Positions 1 to 9,245 are shown, counted from the first letter of the stretch. The stretch is DNA of 64,000 bases from JANSWY01 sp965243755 (GCA_965243755.1 CBDEVW010000002.1:806001-870000), one strand, 5' to 3'. A program made the numbers and translations. The notes: generated by a model not told the origin, from the letters alone.

Positions 1-1
1 C

Positions 2-430
2 ATATATAATGCAACTGGTGAATATCTGGCCAACAGCGGCTTTCAGGCGTATGGTCAAAGGGCTGATCAGGCGGATAGATGGTATGCGCCAGGTGATGAT
101 GCACCGTTCCCAGCCCATGATCCCAATCAGATTAACACCAACCCGTCAAGCAGATGGTTAGAAGATGGGAGTTATATCAGGTTGAACAATCTGATGTTGA
201 CATACAACCTTCCGGATGACCTGGTGGGAAGATGGGGTTTAAGGAAGCTAAGCTTGTTTGTCGGAGGCCAGAACTTAGTCACATTTACAGAATACAAGGG
301 CTATGACCCAGATGTTAATTCTATAGACCCGTTCTCAGGGACAATTGGTCAGAATATTTTAAAAGGAATTGACAATTTCACTGCTCCTCAGGCAAGAACA
401 TTTACTACAGGTATTAAAATTGGATTGTAA
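2..430 (+). CDS. SusC/RagA-type TonB-linked outer membrane receptor, C-terminal end (5'-truncated by window)
   Basis: The reading frame is open from the window edge, so this is the last ~142 residues of a larger gene. It shows a typical SusC ending: a W-L-E-D-G-S-Y-I-R-L-N-N motif (codons about 154-189), then the beta-strand segment containing FVGGQNLVTFTEYKGYDPD and a final strand ending in an aromatic-free GIKIGL. This motif series is characteristic of the last strands of the SusC beta-barrel. Its stop overlaps the start of the SusD gene (TAATG), as is usual for SusC/SusD pairs. SusC proteins import glycans or peptides across the outer membrane with TonB energy. The substrate cannot be read from this fragment. 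Confidence 0.9.
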   Translation: MYNATGEYLANSGFQAYGQRADQADRWYAPGDDAPFPAHDPNQINTNPSSRWLEDGSYIRLNNLMLTYNLPDDLVGRWGLRKLSLFVGGQNLVTFTEYKGYDPDVNSIDPFSGTIGQNILKGIDNFTAPQARTFTTGIKIGL

Positions 431-1926
431 TGAAAAGAATTAATTTCATATCAGGATTAATCGTTTGTATATTTTTATCCTCCTGTAGTGATTTGCTGGA
501 GGTGGAAGCAGAAAATGCAATCATTGGAAACATTTACGACAATGATGAAAACATACAATTAGCTTTAACAGGGGCCTATTATAATTTAGGAGGAATCGCG
601 GGAGGAATAGATGGAGGAGAGCTGCTTGGAGGTGATTTCATGATTATTCCAATGCTGCTAAGTCATCAAAATTCTACTGAGGTGATTTGGAGGGCAGAGC
701 TAGGTGCAATTGATTATGAAAATTTCATTAACAAAGATATCATTGCAACAAACATCAGGGTGGAGTCCAATTGGAGAAGGGCCTACGAAACTATCAATAT
801 CGTAAACTCCATCATTGCTAACATTGACAATGTATCCAATCCTGATGAAGCCTCCAGAATTGAAGCTGAGGCAAGGGCTATTCGGGGAATAATTTATTTT
901 GAAATGGTGAGGCTTTGGGGGCCTCAATATACCTCAGGTACAGCATCATCACTAGCTGTTCCGCTGGTTACTACTCCCATGAATTCTATTGATGAGTTGA
1001 TCACACCAACCAGAGCTACTGTACAGGCTGTTTACCAACAAGTAGAAGCCGACCTTACGTCTGCTGCAACTACCTTACAACCATTGGGAAAAAATGGCAC
1101 CAACATCTCATATTTTGTTTGTCAGGCCTACCTGGCTCGTATAGCGATGCAAAAAGCCGAGTTTGACCTGGCGGAGGATTACGCCACCAATGTGATCAAT
1201 TCTGGTCAGTTTTCGCTGGAACCAACACCATTAGAAGCTTTCAATAACCCCAGTAACAGCTCGGAGGACATCTTTGCAATACAACAAACATTAGCAAATA
1301 ATACAGGTGACCGAAGCAGTGGAACCGGAATAACGACTTACTATTCTTCTCTGACAGAAAGTGGACTTGGAAACCTTGGCCTGACACCTTTTTATCTGTC
1401 CAATGACTTAAATAATAGTCCGGTTTTTGGCGACAATGACCTTAGAGGAACTGTTGATAATACTGCAACTACCTCAACGACCAGTAGTCAGATCAATACA
1501 AGCTTTTACACCAATACTTTGAATCCGGTACTTCTATCCCCTGCCAAGTACAAAAGGGTTGATAATGTACTTCCTGTGATCAGGCTTGCTGAAATGTACC
1601 TGACAAGGGCAGAGGCGATATTTGAGCAAAACACCACTGTGATTGACAATGGAGCTTTAAGTGACTTAAATACAATAAGAACCAGAGCTGGATTGCCCGC
1701 ACTTAATGCGGGAGATTTTGGCGATAGCTTCGAGTTTTACGATAGTCTTGTTCAGGAAAGAAAAAGAGAATTGTTTCTTGAAGGTCATCTGCTACATGAT
1801 CTTAGACGCTGGAGAGCATTTACCGGGGATACTGGAGTTACAATAGGATTTAGCAAAGATCCATTAGACCCGGAGCTGATTTTACCAATCCCACAAACAG
1901 AAAAGGATGCTTCTGGCCTGGATTAA
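430..1926 (+). CDS. SusD/RagB family nutrient-binding outer membrane lipoprotein
   Basis: 498 residues. The N-terminus is a lipoprotein signal with lipobox LSSC (acylated Cys19). The body has the SusD/RagB features: a helical TPR-like N-terminal half (residues ~80-260, with an ARAIRGIIYFEMVRLWG segment) and a C-terminal half containing VIRLAEMYLTRAEAI, LNTIRTRAGLP and ERKRELFLEGHLLHDLRRW, ending with LPIPQTE. SusD proteins form the lid of the SusC channel and capture the ligand at the cell surface. The start codon overlaps the SusC stop by one base, so translational coupling is likely. No glycoside hydrolase follows immediately, so the ligand is unknown; the pullulanase at 3.7 kb is the nearest glycan enzyme. 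Confidence 0.95.
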   Translation: MKRINFISGLIVCIFLSSCSDLLEVEAENAIIGNIYDNDENIQLALTGAYYNLGGIAGGIDGGELLGGDFMIIPMLLSHQNSTEVIWRAELGAIDYENFINKDIIATNIRVESNWRRAYETINIVNSIIANIDNVSNPDEASRIEAEARAIRGIIYFEMVRLWGPQYTSGTASSLAVPLVTTPMNSIDELITPTRATVQAVYQQVEADLTSAATTLQPLGKNGTNISYFVCQAYLARIAMQKAEFDLAEDYATNVINSGQFSLEPTPLEAFNNPSNSSEDIFAIQQTLANNTGDRSSGTGITTYYSSLTESGLGNLGLTPFYLSNDLNNSPVFGDNDLRGTVDNTATTSTTSSQINTSFYTNTLNPVLLSPAKYKRVDNVLPVIRLAEMYLTRAEAIFEQNTTVIDNGALSDLNTIRTRAGLPALNAGDFGDSFEFYDSLVQERKRELFLEGHLLHDLRRWRAFTGDTGVTIGFSKDPLDPELILPIPQTEKDASGLD

Positions 1927-2020
1927 CTTTTTCAGTTAATTTGTCGTTAACTTTCTCGAGAACTCAGCCTTGGTGTTGAGAATTTAAATAAATTGCGGCG
2001 AGTTAATTTTAATTCTAGCT

Positions 2021-2962
2021 ATGTATATTTCAGCCGTAAGTCATTACTTACCAGAAATCGTAGTTCCTAATAGCTATTTTGAAGAGCTAAATGGTCTTTC
2101 CAATGACTGGATCATAGAGAGGACCGGAATACAGGAGAGACGAAAAGCGCAACCCAACGAGAACACTCATACCATGGCGGTGAGTGCCATTAAAAACATG
2201 CAGGAACAACAGGTCAGTCTGGACGATATAGACCTGATTGTAGCAGCCAGCTATACACCCTACGACACGATTGTTACCATCGCCCATTATGCACAATATT
2301 ACTTGCAGGTCAATGAGATTCCTGCGGTGATGTTAAGTTCGGCGTGTTCATCTTTTTTGAATGCCATGGAAGTCGTGGAAGGATATTTTGCAATGAATAA
2401 ATCTTCCCGGGCGCTTGTTATTCTTTCGGAGCACAATACTGCATACAATCATGAGGAAGATCCAAAATTTGGTCACCTATGGGGAGACGGTGCTGCTGCA
2501 CTTTTGGTCTGCAAAGAACAACAGAATGATGATGACCTTAAGGTTCGGCAAATTATCACTGGCGGGGCGGCTTGTTCCGGAATGGCAATGGAGTCAGTAA
2601 ACTTAAAAACCTTTGATGGTGGGCTATGTATGCCCAACGGTCGTGATGTTTTTATTAATGCCTGCAATTACATGGCCAAAATGACACTGAGGATTCTGGA
2701 AGAAAACAATCTTACCATTAATGATCTAAGCTATCTGATAACTCATCAGGCTAATTTGCGGATTGCGAGAAATGTAGTGGGCAACCTTGATTTACCTTTA
2801 GAGAAAACACTCAACAACATTCAATATCTTGGTAATACCGGATGTGCAGGTTCTGGTATTGTACTTTCCGAAAACATGAACAATATTAAAAAGGGAGACA
2901 GGGTGGTGGTCAGTGTATTCGGCGGAGGGTATAGTTATGGAGCTATGCTACTTGAAAAATAA
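2021..2962 (+). CDS. 3-oxoacyl-ACP synthase III (FabH/KAS III) family protein
   Basis: 313 residues, the usual FabH length. The thiolase-fold motifs are present: DWIIERTGI near residue 29, the nucleophile Cys109 in SSACSSF, His242 in ITHQAN and Asn272 in LGNTG, which gives the complete Cys-His-Asn triad. KAS III enzymes condense an acyl-CoA with malonyl-ACP to start fatty acid synthesis, but many paralogues act in secondary lipid pathways. The context (downstream of SusD, not in a fab cluster) argues that this may be an accessory copy. It lies 94 bases after SusD and is followed by a hairpin terminator, so it is probably its own unit. A TAAATTGC sequence at 1989 resembles a degenerate -7 box. 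Confidence 0.88.
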   Translation: MYISAVSHYLPEIVVPNSYFEELNGLSNDWIIERTGIQERRKAQPNENTHTMAVSAIKNMQEQQVSLDDIDLIVAASYTPYDTIVTIAHYAQYYLQVNEIPAVMLSSACSSFLNAMEVVEGYFAMNKSSRALVILSEHNTAYNHEEDPKFGHLWGDGAAALLVCKEQQNDDDLKVRQIITGGAACSGMAMESVNLKTFDGGLCMPNGRDVFINACNYMAKMTLRILEENNLTINDLSYLITHQANLRIARNVVGNLDLPLEKTLNNIQYLGNTGCAGSGIVLSENMNNIKKGDRVVVSVFGGGYSYGAMLLEK

Positions 2963-2988
2963 AAGGGCCCCTGATGAGAGCCCTTTAT
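2961..2988. terminator. Bidirectional hairpin terminator between fabH-like gene and HNH gene
   Basis: AAAGGGC (2962-2968) pairs with GCCCTTT (2980-2986) around an 11-base loop, with A-rich and T-rich flanks on both sides. It lies directly between two convergent stop codons, so it can end transcription from either side. Confidence 0.8.
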
Positions 2989-2989
2989 A

Positions 2990-3550
2990 TTATTGTACTG
3001 ATACTAATACCTTTTCTCCGTTAGAATCACTGGTATTTTCGGCCTTAGCCTTAGCTGACTGATCCTTCTTAGGCCTGCCTTTAAATACCGTAGTGCTCTT
3101 AAACCCGTTTTTATATCTTTTCTTTCGTACTTTCCAGACTTTGTAATTGTCTTTGTTTCCTACTTTGAATTGGAATGCCATATGGTCTGAAGGACTCACC
3201 CAATCCAGATTAGTACTGTCGTTATTTTTTGGATTGTTGTCCAGGTGAATTACCATGGTATATTCAGAGGGAAGTACATTGATGCAAAACGCCTTGGCAA
3301 CCTCCTTGTGAGGATAAACAGTTCTTCTTTTGCCATTGTCGTCAATCAGATCAAGAAAATAACACTTGCAGGTTTTGTTCCACCGCTGCTTCATGATTTT
3401 ACCCTTGATTTTCATGTACGTCTTGCTTCCTTTGTGCCAGGTTTTTCTGTCCTTGCTCCTTACCTTCCCGCTATTTGATATTTCATAGTTACTGAAACCC
3501 TCAATTGCTTTCCATACTTCTTCTACTCGTTCTACTTTTTGGATAGCCAT
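2990..3550 (-). CDS. NUMOD4/HNH endonuclease-type protein, stand-alone
   Basis: 186 residues. Residues ~8-60 match the NUMOD4 DNA-binding motif (EVWKAIEGFSNYEISNSG, VRSKDRK). An HNH-type core follows: a His in VYPHKEVAKAF and then VIHLDNNPKNNDSTNLDWV, which carries the H-N-N pattern of HNH nucleases. The C-terminal ~50 residues are Lys/Arg rich and low complexity. Proteins of this type are found in phages and as free-standing homing endonucleases. The gene sits alone, convergent with the ketosynthase gene, with no other phage gene nearby. Whether it cuts DNA or acts as a regulator cannot be told from sequence. An 8-mer TAAAAGTA at 3591 (TACTTTTA on this strand) could be its -7 box. Confidence 0.8.
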   Translation of the reverse strand: MAIQKVERVEEVWKAIEGFSNYEISNSGKVRSKDRKTWHKGSKTYMKIKGKIMKQRWNKTCKCYFLDLIDDNGKRRTVYPHKEVAKAFCINVLPSEYTMVIHLDNNPKNNDSTNLDWVSPSDHMAFQFKVGNKDNYKVWKVRKKRYKNGFKSTTVFKGRPKKDQSAKAKAENTSDSNGEKVLVSVQ

Positions 3551-3692
3551 AAAATTGATCGTTTAATTCCCGTTGTTCTATTAGTCAATTTAAAAGTAGT
3601 ACATTTAACTGTTCTACTCCGCTCCTTTTCGATGAAGGGGTACTTTTACTTCATATATGTTATTAATTTTTAGATTAACGATTTCTTATCAT

Positions 3693-5672
3693 ATGATAAT
3701 AAAGACAATAGTAATACATTTTGTATTAAGTTTGGTAATGTTCTCATGTACGAATAAAACAGTTATGCCCGAAAACCTACCGGTCTACACTAAAGAAGAC
3801 CTGGGCGCAGACTATTCCCCTACCAGTACTACGTTTAAAGTATGGAGCCCGGTTGCCGATAAAATGACATTACGACTCTACAGGGATGGGAACGGTGGCA
3901 ATCCTTTGGCTGAACATGAGATGGATAAGGATGAATTTGGCGTGTGGAGCAAAGATGTAGCATCGGACCTGAATAAGATTTATTATACCTACCAGGCCAC
4001 TATAGGAGGAACTTTAATGAATGAGGTGTGTGACCCTTATGCTAAGGCCGTTGGGGTTAACGGGCTGAGGTCAATGGTGATTAATTTGGCAAGTACAGAT
4101 CCCGATGGCTGGGACAGCGATATACGACCACCAATGAAGGATTATAATGATATCATTTTATATGAGCTTCACATTAGGGATTTCTCGATTCACAAATCTT
4201 CTGGTATAAAACATAAGGGAAAATATCTGGCATTTACAGAGAGAGGAACCAAAGTAGCTGATGGCACGGCTACCGGTTTGGATCACTTAGTAGATCTTGG
4301 AATTACACATGTTCATTTGCTACCGGCCTTTGATTTTCGCTCAATTGATGAATCTAAACTGGAGGCAAACAATTACAATTGGGGCTATGATCCGCAAAAT
4401 TATAATGTGCCAGAGGGTTCATACAGTACTGATCCGTATCATGGGGAAGTTAGAATCACGGAGTTCAAACAAATGGTTCAATCACTTCATAATGCTGGAA
4501 TCAGAGTAATTATGGATGTTGTTTACAATCATACGGGATCAACATACGACTCTAATTTTGATCAGTTGGTGCCAGGATATTATTATCGTCAAAATCAAGA
4601 TGGGTCCTATTCTGATGCATCAGCATGTGGTAACGAAACAGCTTCCGAACGTTACATGGTAAGGAAATTCATCAAGGAATCAGTAAGCTTTTGGGCCAAA
4701 GAATATCACATTGATGGATTCCGATTCGACCTGATGGGTATACATGATCTCCAAACAATGGAGGAAGTCTCTGAGACACTGAAGGAAATTGATCCAACAA
4801 TCTTTGTTTATGGGGAGGGCTGGGCAGCATCTGCCAGTCCATTGCCGGATAGTATTCGGGCATTAAAAAAGAATACTCATCAACTGACTCGAGTTGCTGC
4901 GTTTAGTGATGATCTAAGGGATGCAATTAAGGGGCACTGGTCTGATGAAAAGGACAAAGGCTTTGTTTCAGGAAAAACAGGAATGGAGGAGAGTATTAAG
5001 TTTGGGATCGTTGGTGCTACAGGTCACCCACAAATCGATTTTAATAAAGTTAATTATTCCTCTAAACCCTGGGCCAATCAGCCATGGCAATCAATTAATT
5101 ATGTGTCGTGTCATGATGATCATACATTGTGGGATAAGCTGACGATTTCAACAGGTGAAGCAGAGGCTGAGCTCATAAAAATGCAATTACTGGCCAATAC
5201 GATTGTTCTGACTTCTCAAGGAGTGCCATTTTTGCATGCTGGTTCGGAATTTTTGAGGACAAAGGGTGGAGATCACAATTCTTATAAATCGCCGGATAGT
5301 ATCAATGCTATCAATTGGGAGAGGAAAATAAAATATAAGGCGGTTTATGAATACTATAAAAAATTAATATCGCTAAGAAAACAGCATCCAATATTTAAGC
5401 TCGGTTCGGAGGAACAATTAAGTAAAAACTTAAAATTCATCTCTTCTGATGATGGTCTGTTGACTTATAAGTTGACCAGTACTGTGAAGGATGAAGGTTG
5501 GAATGAGTTATTTGTGGCATTTAATGGTGAGAAAAACGGGAGAACAATTACTATTCCTGCAGGTGATTGGAGCATTGTTCTTTCTGGTTCTCGCTTTTAT
5601 GAAAATACAGCGATTTTGCCTGGAGGTGATTATTTTTTGAAGGGAACCTCGGCACTAATCTTGAGGAGATAA
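3693..5672 (+). CDS. pulA: Type I pullulanase, lipoprotein (GH13_14 with N-terminal CBM48)
   Basis: The ATG at 3693 is chosen because it gives a clean lipoprotein signal ending in MFSC (Cys19); an upstream ATG at 3657 adds 12 residues before it. The product is 659 residues. An N-terminal CBM48-like domain (around TTFKVWSPVADKMTLRLY) is followed by the GH13 barrel. The pullulanase signature YNWGYDP is present, as are region I DVVYNHT, region II DGFRFDLMG (nucleophile Asp346), region III YGEGWA (acid/base Glu375) and region IV SCHDDHTLWD (Asp475). It should cleave alpha-1,6 branches in pullulan, starch or glycogen. The lipid anchor suggests a periplasmic or surface location. A TACTTTTA sequence at 3641 is a possible weak -7 element. 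Confidence 0.95.
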   Translation: MIIKTIVIHFVLSLVMFSCTNKTVMPENLPVYTKEDLGADYSPTSTTFKVWSPVADKMTLRLYRDGNGGNPLAEHEMDKDEFGVWSKDVASDLNKIYYTYQATIGGTLMNEVCDPYAKAVGVNGLRSMVINLASTDPDGWDSDIRPPMKDYNDIILYELHIRDFSIHKSSGIKHKGKYLAFTERGTKVADGTATGLDHLVDLGITHVHLLPAFDFRSIDESKLEANNYNWGYDPQNYNVPEGSYSTDPYHGEVRITEFKQMVQSLHNAGIRVIMDVVYNHTGSTYDSNFDQLVPGYYYRQNQDGSYSDASACGNETASERYMVRKFIKESVSFWAKEYHIDGFRFDLMGIHDLQTMEEVSETLKEIDPTIFVYGEGWAASASPLPDSIRALKKNTHQLTRVAAFSDDLRDAIKGHWSDEKDKGFVSGKTGMEESIKFGIVGATGHPQIDFNKVNYSSKPWANQPWQSINYVSCHDDHTLWDKLTISTGEAEAELIKMQLLANTIVLTSQGVPFLHAGSEFLRTKGGDHNSYKSPDSINAINWERKIKYKAVYEYYKKLISLRKQHPIFKLGSEEQLSKNLKFISSDDGLLTYKLTSTVKDEGWNELFVAFNGEKNGRTITIPAGDWSIVLSGSRFYENTAILPGGDYFLKGTSALILRR

Positions 5673-5779
5673 TAGGTGATTTAGCTATAAACCCTTCACG
5701 ATCAGCCTTGTATAATCCAATTTGATCAAGATATATGCCTGCTGATACTATTGAATGAGCTCATGATGCAAAATAGTAG

Positions 5780-5787
5780 CACTTTTG
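5780..5787 (+). promoter_or_regulatory. Possible -7 promoter box for the secreted protein gene at 5811
   Basis: CACTTTTG differs by one base from the Bacteroidota TAnnTTTG box and is followed by CGG as in other promoters of this window. If used, transcription would start near 5790-5795. That favours the ATG at 5811 (or 5796) over the upstream ATG at 5751. Confidence 0.35.
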
Positions 5788-5810
5788 CGGCTACTATGAA
5801 AAATAAAGCT

Positions 5811-6377
5811 ATGAAAAATCTATTGTTACTTGTAATCTTCCTGATCGCTACGTCAGCAATTGGCCAAAGTGGTGAAATGAAAGTGGTTCCACAAAAGAAC
5901 TCCGATAACTTTAAGATTTATTTTCAGGCAGATATGAGCTCCTCTATTGTGGTGGAGGTCCGTGATGCACGTGACAAAGTGGTGCAGTCTTTGAAATTCA
6001 AAGATAAAGATGGGTTTATTTTACCTCTGGATTTCTCGGAATATAACTCAGGAGATTATACGGTTGAATTGCAGTCCCCATTTTTCACCCTAAGCGAAAA
6101 AGTAACTTTCCATTCCCAAATTGATCAGCTAAAAGAAAAAATCGAAACGGAGGTCATTTCAGACAAAAGGAGAATTCTCATTACTCTCCTTGAACCTATT
6201 GAAGGTGATCTGAACCTTTCTATTTCAGATGCGGATGGAAATATAGTGAGAGAGGAACAAATAGATGGTAAACAATTCGGTATGAGGGCATTTGATTTTT
6301 CGGACACCACTGCGGATGTTGAAATTACCATGTACTACGAAGGGCAACACCTCAATACCTGGATAATGGGAGATTAA
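5811..6377 (+). CDS. Secreted protein of unknown function with two beta-sandwich-like repeats
   Basis: The ATG at 5811 gives 188 residues with a classical signal peptide (KNLLLLVIFLIATSAIGQ). Upstream in-frame ATGs exist at 5796 and 5751, but the latter precedes a likely promoter. The mature part has two similar segments of ~80 residues, each with the pattern V-x-V-x-D-A-x-x-x-x-V-x-x-(10)-F-D-F/LDFS (residues ~40-100 and ~125-185). This is the strand pattern seen in short Ig-like and T9SS-tail-like domains. No enzyme motif is seen and no family was recognised. The stop abuts the stop of crtZ on the other strand with no gap. Confidence 0.7.
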   Translation: MKNLLLLVIFLIATSAIGQSGEMKVVPQKNSDNFKIYFQADMSSSIVVEVRDARDKVVQSLKFKDKDGFILPLDFSEYNSGDYTVELQSPFFTLSEKVTFHSQIDQLKEKIETEVISDKRRILITLLEPIEGDLNLSISDADGNIVREEQIDGKQFGMRAFDFSDTTADVEITMYYEGQHLNTWIMGD

Positions 6378-6830
6378 TTATCTCTTTGGATCATACTTTT
6401 TAGGAGCAAATAGAAAACCAAATGCTTGTCCTCCTTCTTTTGTATGCTTTTCGTGGTGAACATAATGAGCATTTACAATTCTCTTCAAGTACCGGGATTT
6501 TGGCTTGAACTTTATATTAATTCTTCTGTGAACGATAATATCATGGAAAATGAAATAGAACAAACCATAGGCCAGAATCCCGAATCCAATGAATTTCAGA
6601 TATGACCAATCAGGTAACTCATAGCCCAATACGATCAATACAATAGATGGGAGACTGAAAACCAATGCAAATAAGTCGTTTCTTTCTAATGTATGATCGT
6701 GGACTCTGTGATGGGATCTGTGCCAGGTCCATAGGAAACCATGCATAATGTACTTGTGAGTTGCCCAGGCAACACCTTCCATCAATAGGAAAGTCCCAAC
6801 AACGAGTAAAGTATTAATAATCCATTGCAT
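6378..6830 (-). CDS. crtZ: Beta-carotene hydroxylase (CrtZ type)
   Basis: 150 residues, the usual CrtZ size, with four membrane-spanning stretches. The di-iron His clusters of the fatty acid hydroxylase/CrtZ family are all present: HKYIMH (~25-30), HRSHH (~37-41), HDIIVHRR (~94-101) and HYVHH (~118-122). CrtZ adds 3-hydroxyl groups to beta-ionone rings, giving zeaxanthin or the hydroxylated ring of saproxanthin-type carotenoids. It is the last gene of the leftward carotenoid operon, three bases after ispH. Confidence 0.93.
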   Translation of the reverse strand: MQWIINTLLVVGTFLLMEGVAWATHKYIMHGFLWTWHRSHHRVHDHTLERNDLFALVFSLPSIVLIVLGYELPDWSYLKFIGFGILAYGLFYFIFHDIIVHRRINIKFKPKSRYLKRIVNAHYVHHEKHTKEGGQAFGFLFAPKKYDPKR

Positions 6831-6833
6831 CGG

Positions 6834-7679
6834 TTAAAACTTTAGGAGTTCGTCTCTGATTTCTTCCATTAACCACATTGGGGTAGATGTGGCTCCACAA
6901 ACACCAACTGTTTCTCCAAAATTAAACCATTCCTGCTTCAATTCATTTTTGTTGGAAACAAAGTACGAATTAGGATTATTATCCTTACAAATTTGATAAA
7001 GAACCTTACCGTTTGAAGATTTGGTGCCTGATACAAACACAATCCGGTCATATTTCTGGCTAAACGATCTTAATTCTTTATCACGGTTCGAAACCTGCCG
7101 ACAAATGGTGTCATGGGCATTTACAGTGATCCCTGCACCTTTCAGTACTTCAAGAATCTGATAAAAATGATCCGTACTTTTGGTTGTTTGACTATAAAGC
7201 GTGATCTCATCTGGCAACTCCTCCAGGTTCAATTCATTGATATCCTGAAATACTACAGCTTCATTATTAGTTTGTCCCATTAACCCAATGACTTCAGCAT
7301 GACCATGTTTACCATAGATGTAAATGTCTTCTTTCTTGTCATAGGAGCTTTTTAACCTGTTTTGCAATTTGAGTACCACCGGGCAGGAGGCATCAATTAA
7401 TTCCAGGTTATTTCGAAGGGCCAGCTCGTAAGTAGCGGGAGGTTCTCCATGTGCCCTGATCAAGACCTTAGCATCCCTTATTTCTTTGAGTTCATCAGCT
7501 CCGATTATTTTCAAGCCTTTTGACTGCAGTCTTCTGACCTCTTCATCATTATGCACAATGTCTCCCAAACAATACAATTCTCCAAATTCATCAAGGATAT
7601 CTTCAGCCATTTCAATGGCATAGACTACCCCAAAGCAAAAACCGGAATTGGAATCAATATTTACGCTTAGGTTTAACAT
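6834..7679 (-). CDS. ispH: 4-hydroxy-3-methylbut-2-enyl diphosphate reductase (IspH/LytB)
   Basis: 281 residues. The three iron-sulfur ligand Cys are visible: Cys15 in GFCFGV, the Cys in DASCPVV (~residue 98) and the Cys in HDTICRQVSNR (~residue 185). The substrate His residues in RAHGEPP and YGKHGHAEV are also present. The C-terminus has VCGATSTPMWLMEE, a variant of the usual GITAGASTP motif. IspH makes IPP and DMAPP in the last step of the MEP pathway. Its place between the lycopene cyclase and crtZ links precursor supply to carotenoid synthesis. It is 37 bases from the upstream gene. Confidence 0.95.
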   Translation of the reverse strand: MLNLSVNIDSNSGFCFGVVYAIEMAEDILDEFGELYCLGDIVHNDEEVRRLQSKGLKIIGADELKEIRDAKVLIRAHGEPPATYELALRNNLELIDASCPVVLKLQNRLKSSYDKKEDIYIYGKHGHAEVIGLMGQTNNEAVVFQDINELNLEELPDEITLYSQTTKSTDHFYQILEVLKGAGITVNAHDTICRQVSNRDKELRSFSQKYDRIVFVSGTKSSNGKVLYQICKDNNPNSYFVSNKNELKQEWFNFGETVGVCGATSTPMWLMEEIRDELLKF

Positions 7680-7716
7680 ACTAAAACAACATTTTTTGAA
7701 GTGATATGTTTAAAAC

Positions 7717-8412
7717 TCAGGAATGATTCTTTTGTAGAACTCTTTTAAATCGCTCATAAAAACTCACATTCATAAACAATAGGAGTAAGGCATACATCGA
7801 GTCTTCAATAGGAATGGTGAAGATTCTTATCCCGAGATTTTCCTGGTCATTGTACCAAACAATCGGAGCTTCGAGAAATGATCCCGTCAGCACCCCGTTA
7901 ACCAGAAGAAAAGGAATCAGATGAACGACATACGCAATCAGGAACCTATCAGCGTCACGAAAACCCAATAACAACACAGTCATCAGGATATAGCTACCTG
8001 CAAATAGGAAGTTCCAAAAAGTATAGGCTTTGTCGGTATTGGCAAAAGCAAGTATTACCAGGCTCACTGCAACTATGATCATGACGGTCCTTCCATGACC
8101 ATTAAGTGGCCTTTCCTTTACAAAATACAGCACACATTCATAGATAAATACACTTGCGAACGGTACTGTTACGAAAAACAACCATTCTTCAATTGGTAAG
8201 TTGAGGAAGTACAATCCGACCAGATAATCCGGATTAAACCCCCAAACACCCATTCCGGTAAATATGACATCCCAAATCAGAAAAAAGATAGCGGTAATGG
8301 CAATTGCCGGAAACAGACATTTCCATTTGGAGCTGTAATTGATCTTTTTCTCGAACGATCTCAATAATGGGAACGAGATGGTAAACAAGTTGATGTACAG
8401 ATAGAGTGCCAC
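7717..8412 (-). CDS. Lycopene beta-cyclase, CrtYc-CrtYd fused membrane type
   Basis: 231 residues with about seven hydrophobic helices. Two copies of the P-x-E-E/D motif of the heterodimeric/fused lycopene cyclase family are visible: LPIEEWLFF near residue 73 and IPIEDSMYA near residue 205. This matches the CrtYcd type common in Bacteroidota rather than the FAD-dependent CrtY. It closes the psi ends of lycopene to beta rings. The GTG start overlaps the crtB stop by one base (TAGTG), so translation is probably coupled. Confidence 0.88.
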   Translation of the reverse strand: MALYLYINLFTISFPLLRSFEKKINYSSKWKCLFPAIAITAIFFLIWDVIFTGMGVWGFNPDYLVGLYFLNLPIEEWLFFVTVPFASVFIYECVLYFVKERPLNGHGRTVMIIVAVSLVILAFANTDKAYTFWNFLFAGSYILMTVLLLGFRDADRFLIAYVVHLIPFLLVNGVLTGSFLEAPIVWYNDQENLGIRIFTIPIEDSMYALLLLFMNVSFYERFKRVLQKNHS

Positions 8413-9245
8413 TAGATGAAATTCAACCGGTGCATAAAATATGTTTTGGTGAGCAGTGCCAGCTTGTTTGAATCAGGGATTCTGATTCGCTGCTCCATGA
8501 TCATGCCTACAGGTACATTTTTAATTTTATGAAATAACTTTAAATAATAAATGTACGCCAGGTAAACGCCCAATCTTGCTCCTTTGGGCAATGCCAGGAT
8601 GCCCTGATATGCCAGATCGAAATCTCGTTGAATGTCTTCTTCAATCTGGTGTTTTTCCTTCTCTGTGAATGTTTTGAAATCAATTCCTGGAAAGTATATG
8701 CGTCCTCTTTCTTTAAAATCACTTTTGATGTCCCTCAAAAAGTTAACTTTCTGAAAAGCAGATCCTAATGCCCTGGCGGAAGCTTTCAATCTGTCATAGG
8801 ATTCATTATTCCCTTCACAAAATACGCGCAAACACATTAGTCCAACTACTTCCGCTGAACCATAGATGTATTTCTTATAATCTGCTTCAGAGTAGGTGCC
8901 CTTGTGCAAATCCATTTCCATTGAAACCAAAAAAGATTCAATGAGCTCCCTTTCAATATTGTATTCATGCACTACTTTTTGAAAACTATGAAGTACTGGA
9001 TTCATACTAATGCCCTCATCTATTGCAGCATAGGTGTCTTCCCAAAACCTCCGGAGTAGTTTTTCTTTATCAAATTCATGAAAGGTGTCAACAATCTCAT
9101 CGGCATATCTCACAAATCCATAGATCCCATAAATGGGGTAGTGAAATTTCTTGTCGAGCGTCCTTATGCCAAGGGTGAAGGAAGTACTGTAGTGCCTTGT
9201 AATCAGTCGGCTGCATTTAAAAGTAGTTGTGCTATATAGGTCCAT
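8412..9245 (-). CDS. crtB: Phytoene synthase
   Basis: 277 residues of the squalene/phytoene synthase fold. The two Asp-rich metal-binding motifs are seen as YADEIVDTF (residues ~47-55) and NFLRDIKSD (~168-176), plus the YFPGIDF segment. It condenses two geranylgeranyl diphosphates to phytoene, the first committed step of C40 carotenoids. It lies 18 bases after crtI. Confidence 0.95.
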   Translation of the reverse strand: MDLYSTTTFKCSRLITRHYSTSFTLGIRTLDKKFHYPIYGIYGFVRYADEIVDTFHEFDKEKLLRRFWEDTYAAIDEGISMNPVLHSFQKVVHEYNIERELIESFLVSMEMDLHKGTYSEADYKKYIYGSAEVVGLMCLRVFCEGNNESYDRLKASARALGSAFQKVNFLRDIKSDFKERGRIYFPGIDFKTFTEKEKHQIEEDIQRDFDLAYQGILALPKGARLGVYLAYIYYLKLFHKIKNVPVGMIMEQRIRIPDSNKLALLTKTYFMHRLNFI

